DNA of 64,000 bases, taken from assembly GCA_022376925.1 (NCBI GenBank), contig JAIOJX010000032.1, positions 98,262,794 to 98,326,793 on the forward strand, in the 5' to 3' direction. This document shows, piece after piece, positions 60,354-64,000 of the stretch. How positions within the stretch are numbered: position 1 is the stretch's first letter; every line of letters starts with the position of its first letter. Made by a program: the position numbers and the translations under genes. Below the pieces are notes generated by a model. That model was not told where the DNA came from, ran no database searches, and saw nothing but the letters and a program-made list of their open reading frames with translations. The stretch is from Tragulus kanchil (lineage: Eukaryota; Chordata; Mammalia; Artiodactyla; Tragulidae).

Positions 60354-60562
60354 CTGCTGACTCAGTGGTAAAGAATCTGCCTGGTAGTGCAGAAAAGGCA
60401 AAAGACATTGGTTTGATCCCTGGGTCAAAAAAAAAAAATCCCCTAGAGTAGGAAATGGCAGCCCACTCCAATATTCTTGTTTGGGAAATACTATGGACAG
60501 AGGAGCATGGCAGGCTACAGTCCATGCAGATGAAAGAGTCAGACAGACACACACATACACAA
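60354..60562 (+). mobile_element. Bov-tA SINE with internal A run
   Basis: Sense head (TGACTCAGTGGTAAAGAATC, GGTTTGATCCCTGGG) and BovB body. A 12-base A run sits at the head-body boundary near 60427. Confidence 0.85.
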
Positions 60563-61205
60563 ACACACTTTAATAATCTGTCTTTGGCACCTATCTGATA
60601 GGATGGTTGTGAGAAATAAATAAAATGACATAGTAACTATTCAATAAATACTAATTCCTTCCATCTCCTTCTAACCTGGGGCCAAGTGAAAGAAAGGAGA
60701 TGGATTCAGGAAAGATGTTCTGGCCAGACATAAAACAATGCAATTTTGGAAGTGTTTCTGGTGCCTCCCATGTACAGTGCCCCAATTAGGAGAACAGATT
60801 TATGCACAGTCAGTACATGTCCTGTTATAATACAGGCGATGCGTTCTTCCTTCCCTGCCTCACATGTGTGCACGTACATTACTGATATGTCCCACTGCTG
60901 CCAACTCCTTCATCTGTCTTTTGTTGTCCTCCCAGATTTGACTCACTCTCCCGGATGGGAAAGTGGTGTTTATGTGCCTAAACTTTTTATCTTTGATTCT
61001 TGCTGGTCCATCCAGGCACTCTGCTCAAAGGGAGATGGGACACTCAGCACAGTTTGTGCTTGTGGTAGTTTTAATATATGCCTGAAAATTCCTTGATGCT
61101 TCTTATAAAATGTGAAGCCTAATTTCTCTCTTAGTCCAATGTGGGCTGGATTTAGTGACTTGCTTCTAATGAATAGAACAAGGCAAAAGCGGGGATATGT
61201 TATTT

Positions 61206-61444
61206 ATTTATTTTGGCCACTACTATTGGTCTTTCATTTATTTATTTTCATCCATCTTTGTTCTTTGGCCTGTGTGGGCCTCCCATCGCAGTGGCCTCTG
61301 TCGCTCCAGAGCTCCGACTTGGTAGTTGGCCACATCAGTCCAGCTGCTCTGCGGCACATGGGATCCTCCCAGGCCAGGGATCAAACCAGCGCCCCCTGCA
61401 CTGCAAGGCGGTGTCCTTACCCAATGGACCACCAGGGAAGCCCA
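61206..61444 (-). mobile_element. CHR-like SINE
   Basis: Antisense element with a (TTTA)n tail but no C-rich segment. Flanked by a perfect 13-base duplication GGATATGTTATTT at 61193-61205 and 61445-61457. Part of the body around the GCGCATGCGC region is deleted. Confidence 0.9.
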
Positions 61445-61664
61445 GGATATGTTATTTTTGAGATTACTTTGTAAAAGGACCATGGATTCTCATTGTTACT
61501 TGCTCTCTCTCCCATTGGGTCAGTTGCACTGGGAGAAAGTCAGTGTCCATGCCCTAAGAGTTCCTATAGGACCCATGTAGAGGCCCGTGCAGTGTAGATT
61601 TAAGATGACCAAACATGATCAAACAGAGCTAGAGAGAAACCCAGGTCCACTGCCAACAACCTTG

Positions 61665-61816
61665 GGACTAAATTTGCTTGCAAGTTGATTCTCCTGCCAT
61701 ACTGAAGTGGGTAACCTTTCCCTTCCCCAGGGGATTTTCCCCAACCCAGGGATGGAACCCAGGTCTTCCACACTGCAGGTGAATTCTTTACTGTCTGAGC
61801 CACAAAGGAAGCTCTC
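61665..61816 (-). mobile_element. Bov-tA SINE, tRNA-proximal part
   Basis: Antisense CCAGGGGATTTTCCCCAACC, GGAACCCAGGTCTTCC and TGTCTGAGCCACAAAGGAAG. The far end is missing. Confidence 0.8.
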
Positions 61817-62215
61817 AGATAACACAACCTCAGGCAAAACCTTGACTGCAACCAGAGCCAGAGCCACCCAACTAAACTGCTTCTAGATTCATGATCCTCA
61901 GAAGCTATGAGATAATGAATCTGTGGTTTTAAGGCATTGAGTGTTTGTACAATTTGTTACACAGGCAAAATCTTATAATGATCAAAATCATGGGCTCACC
62001 TTTCTTCTTCCTAGTTGTTCCGTCCATAAGTTTTCCAAAACAAATGATTTGGGAGTGTTTCTTTTATTTCTGGTTTTAAATAACTATTGTTACTTCTGTT
62101 ATTTAGAGCTCAGATTCCTCATCCAAGGGAATGAAAGGAATTAGCATTTAATGAACTCTTACTATGCTATTTTATTTCTGACAACTATCTATCAGCTAGG
62201 GATCAGGTATATATA

Positions 62216-62390
62216 AAAGTTGTTCAGTGGTGTCTGACTCTATGACCCCATGGACAAGCTATGGAATTCTCCAGACAAGAATACTGGAGGGTAGCCTATC
62301 TCTTCTCTAGAGGATCTTCCCAAGCCAGGGACTGAACACAGGGCTTCCACATAACAGGTAGATTCTTTACCATCTGAATCACCAGGATGT
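62216..62390 (-). mobile_element. Bov-tA SINE
   Basis: Antisense GTTGTTCAGTGGTGTCTGAC, CCCATGGACAAGCTATGG and the head complement CTGAATCACCAGGATG. The portion from 62272 is repeated at 63350-63468. Confidence 0.85.
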
Positions 62391-62469
62391 CAAATACACA
62401 TTGTTAAAACATGGTATCCCCTAACTTGAGTATGTAGCTAGTCCTGGATTTCTTGTGTTCTGGGTAGTC

Positions 62470-62578
62470 TCCAGAACACTGAGCACTTATTCCATACCAG
62501 GGATGTGTACTCATACATTATCTTACTACTTATTTCTCCACAGGATGAATAAACTGAGGCACAGAGAGGTTAAAAAAA
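62470..62578 (+). mobile_element. MIR SINE
   Basis: Sense MIR pattern AACACTGAGCACTTATTCC, TACATTATCTTACTACTT, AACTGAGGCACAGAGAGG. Repeated at 63548-63656. Confidence 0.75.
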
Positions 62579-62604
62579 ACCTGACCCAACTTTTTTTAAA
62601 TAAA

Positions 62605-62884
62605 TATTTCATTGTTTAAAATTTTTTTGGCCTCTTTTATTGATTTTTTTATCCATTTATTTTCATCCGTCTTTATTCTTCGGCCTGTGTGGCCTCCCAT
62701 CACAGTAGCCTCTCTCCTTGCAGAGCTCCGGCTCTGAGCGCAGGAGCTCCAGAATGCTGACTCGCAGTTGGACACCCTGGTCCAGCCGCTCTGCAGCACG
62801 TGGGATCTTCCTGGGCCAGGAATCGAACCGGAGCCCCTTGCACTGCAAGGTGGATTCTTTACCCCCTGGACCACCATGGAAGCC
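62605..62884 (-). mobile_element. CHR-like SINE, plain tail group
   Basis: Antisense element from TTTTGGCCTCTTTTATTG to GGAAGCC. Flanking duplication CCTGACCCAA at 62580-62589 and 62885-62894. Confidence 0.9.
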
Positions 62885-62999
62885 CCTGACCCAAATTTAT
62901 ATTTAACTTTAATAGGTCACATTACAACCCACACTCTCTAAACTACTTTGCTAATCTACCTGTGCCATTGACCTGTTTCCCTTCACTTACGTATAGATT

Positions 63000-63130
63000 T
63001 TGGTGCAGGAGAAACCTGAGTTCAAGCCCTGGCTTCACAACTGACCAGGTCGTCACTGTTTTCTCTTCTCTGAAATAGGGGAAACTGCACTTCACCTCAC
63101 AGGTTCTCGAGAGAGAGATGCAAGGATATA
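63000..63130 (-). mobile_element. MIR SINE
   Basis: Antisense MIR pattern: GAGTTCAAGCCCTGGCTTC, TCTTCTCTGAAATAGGGG. Confidence 0.65.
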
Positions 63131-63159
63131 TAGAAAGCATCTGCCTGTCCTACTAGGCC

Positions 63160-63332
63160 AGTGCTGTCCAAATGAAATGTTTCCTGTCTATCCAGTATGG
63201 TAGCTACTAGCCACGTGTGACTGTTGAGCACCTGAAATGTGGCTAACACAAAGAGGGGATTGAATGTTCTATTACACTTACGTCAATTGAAATAAGTAGC
63301 CACCTGTGGTTAGTAGCCACCATAGTGCTGTC
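63160..63332. mobile_element. hAT-Charlie-type MITE fragment, subtype not assigned
   Basis: CAGTGCTGTCCAAATGAAAT at the left and TAGTAGCCACCATAGTGCTG at the right form short terminal inverted sequences. ATGTGGCTA and TAGCCAC blocks lie between. The layout is that of a small non-autonomous hAT element. Confidence 0.65.
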
Positions 63333-63683
63333 CAAATGAAAGTTTGTCTCAGACAAGAATACTGGAGGGTAGCCTATCTCTTCTCTAGAGGATCTTCCCA
63401 AGCCAGGGACTGAACACAGGGCTTCCACATAACAGGTAGATTCTTTACCATCTGAATCACCAGGATGTCAAATACACATTGTTAAAACATGGTATCCCCT
63501 AACTTGAGTATGTAGCTAGTCCTGGATTTCTTGTGTTCTGGGTAGTCTCCAGAACACTGAGCACTTATTCCATACCAGGGATGTGTACTCATACATTATC
63601 TTACTACTTATTTCTCCACAGGATGAATAAACTGAGGCACAGAGAGGTTAAAAAAAACCTGACCCAACTTTTTTTAAATAAAT

Positions 63684-63963
63684 ATTTCATTGTTTAAAAT
63701 TTTTTTGGCCTCTTTTATTGATTTTTTTATCCATTTATTTTCATCCGTCTTTATTCTTCGGCCTGTGTGGGCCTCCCATCACAGTAGCCTCTCTCCTTGC
63801 AGAGCTCCGGCTCTGAGCGCAGGAGCTCCAGAATGCTGACTCGCAGTTGGACACCCTGGTCCAGCCGCTCTGCAGCACGTGGGATCTTCCTGGGCCAGGA
63901 ATCGAACCGGAGCCCCTTGCACTGCAAGGTGGATTCTTTACCCCCTGGACCACCATGGAAGCC
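63684..63963 (-). mobile_element. Duplicate of the 62605 CHR-like SINE
   Basis: Second copy from tandem duplication 16. Confidence 0.9.
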
Positions 63964-64000
63964 CCTGACCCAAATTTATATTTAACTTTAATAGGTCACA

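Larger units (their letters stand above)
62272..64000. repeat. Tandem duplication 16, period 1078-1079, runs off the window
   Basis: Bases from 62272 recur from 63350 and continue to the right edge. The second copy has one extra G (GTGTGGGCC versus GTGTGGCC near 62691), which changes an open frame. The repeat end lies outside the window. Confidence 0.95.

Noticed and set aside
2689..64000. CRISPR array, satellite or repeat locus as an explanation for the duplications
   Set aside because: Each unit occurs only two or three times, is about 1.1 kb long and is unrelated to the others. There are no short repeats with spacers and the DNA is mammalian.
29673..64000. DAB1 exons expected downstream of OMA1 by synteny
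   Set aside because: I could not recognise any DAB1 coding sequence; the expectation is from other mammals only.

Overview
The window is a stretch of mammalian nuclear DNA from a ruminant. The diagnostic evidence is the repeat content: tRNA-headed Bov-tA SINEs joined to a BovB-derived body, a BovB (RTE) LINE fragment, CHR-type tRNA-Glu SINEs, ruminant L1 3' ends, and old mammal-wide MIR, L2, L1M and Tigger copies. I see no dimeric Bov-A2 element, and a CHR-like SINE looks young. This hints at a ruminant outside the Bovidae, but the species cannot be fixed from this sequence.

Only one gene can be supported. The last two coding exons of OMA1, the zinc metallopeptidase of the inner mitochondrial membrane, lie on the + strand: a 150-base exon at 2555-2704 and the terminal exon at 29222-29425. 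They are followed by a short 3' UTR with an AATAAA signal at 29648-29653. Positions 1-2552 are the upstream intron, which contains a decayed L1 ORF2, and 2705-29221 is the last intron. From about 29.7 kb to 64 kb I see no gene. In other mammals the downstream neighbour is DAB1, and none of its exons was recognised here.

The dominant anomaly is a series of sixteen direct tandem duplications across the window. Each has a period of about 1,075-1,174 bases, and they start roughly every 2-6 kb, at 2689, 4611, 8048, 12443, 14341, 18963, 22919, 26936, 32395, 34241, 37471, 40406, 45951, 51754, 57325 and 62272. They share no common sequence. The copies are almost identical, differing mainly in homopolymer length and scattered bases, and several junctions carry scrambled filler. 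Together they add about 17.7 kb. The most economical reading is a systematic assembly artefact, with overlapping contig ends of about 1.1 kb concatenated without merging. A real biological process producing near-constant-length tandem duplications would be remarkable and needs read-level proof.

The second theme is a CHR-like SINE of about 250-340 bases with around a dozen insertions. It falls into an older group ending in a plain A-rich tail and a younger, CpG-rich group with an extra C-rich segment before an (AAAT)n tail. Several young copies have perfect 13-15 base target-site duplications and carry a GCGCATGCGC palindrome resembling an NRF1 site. Nested insertions (SINE in Tigger1, SINE in L1, L1 in BovB) give a relative chronology.
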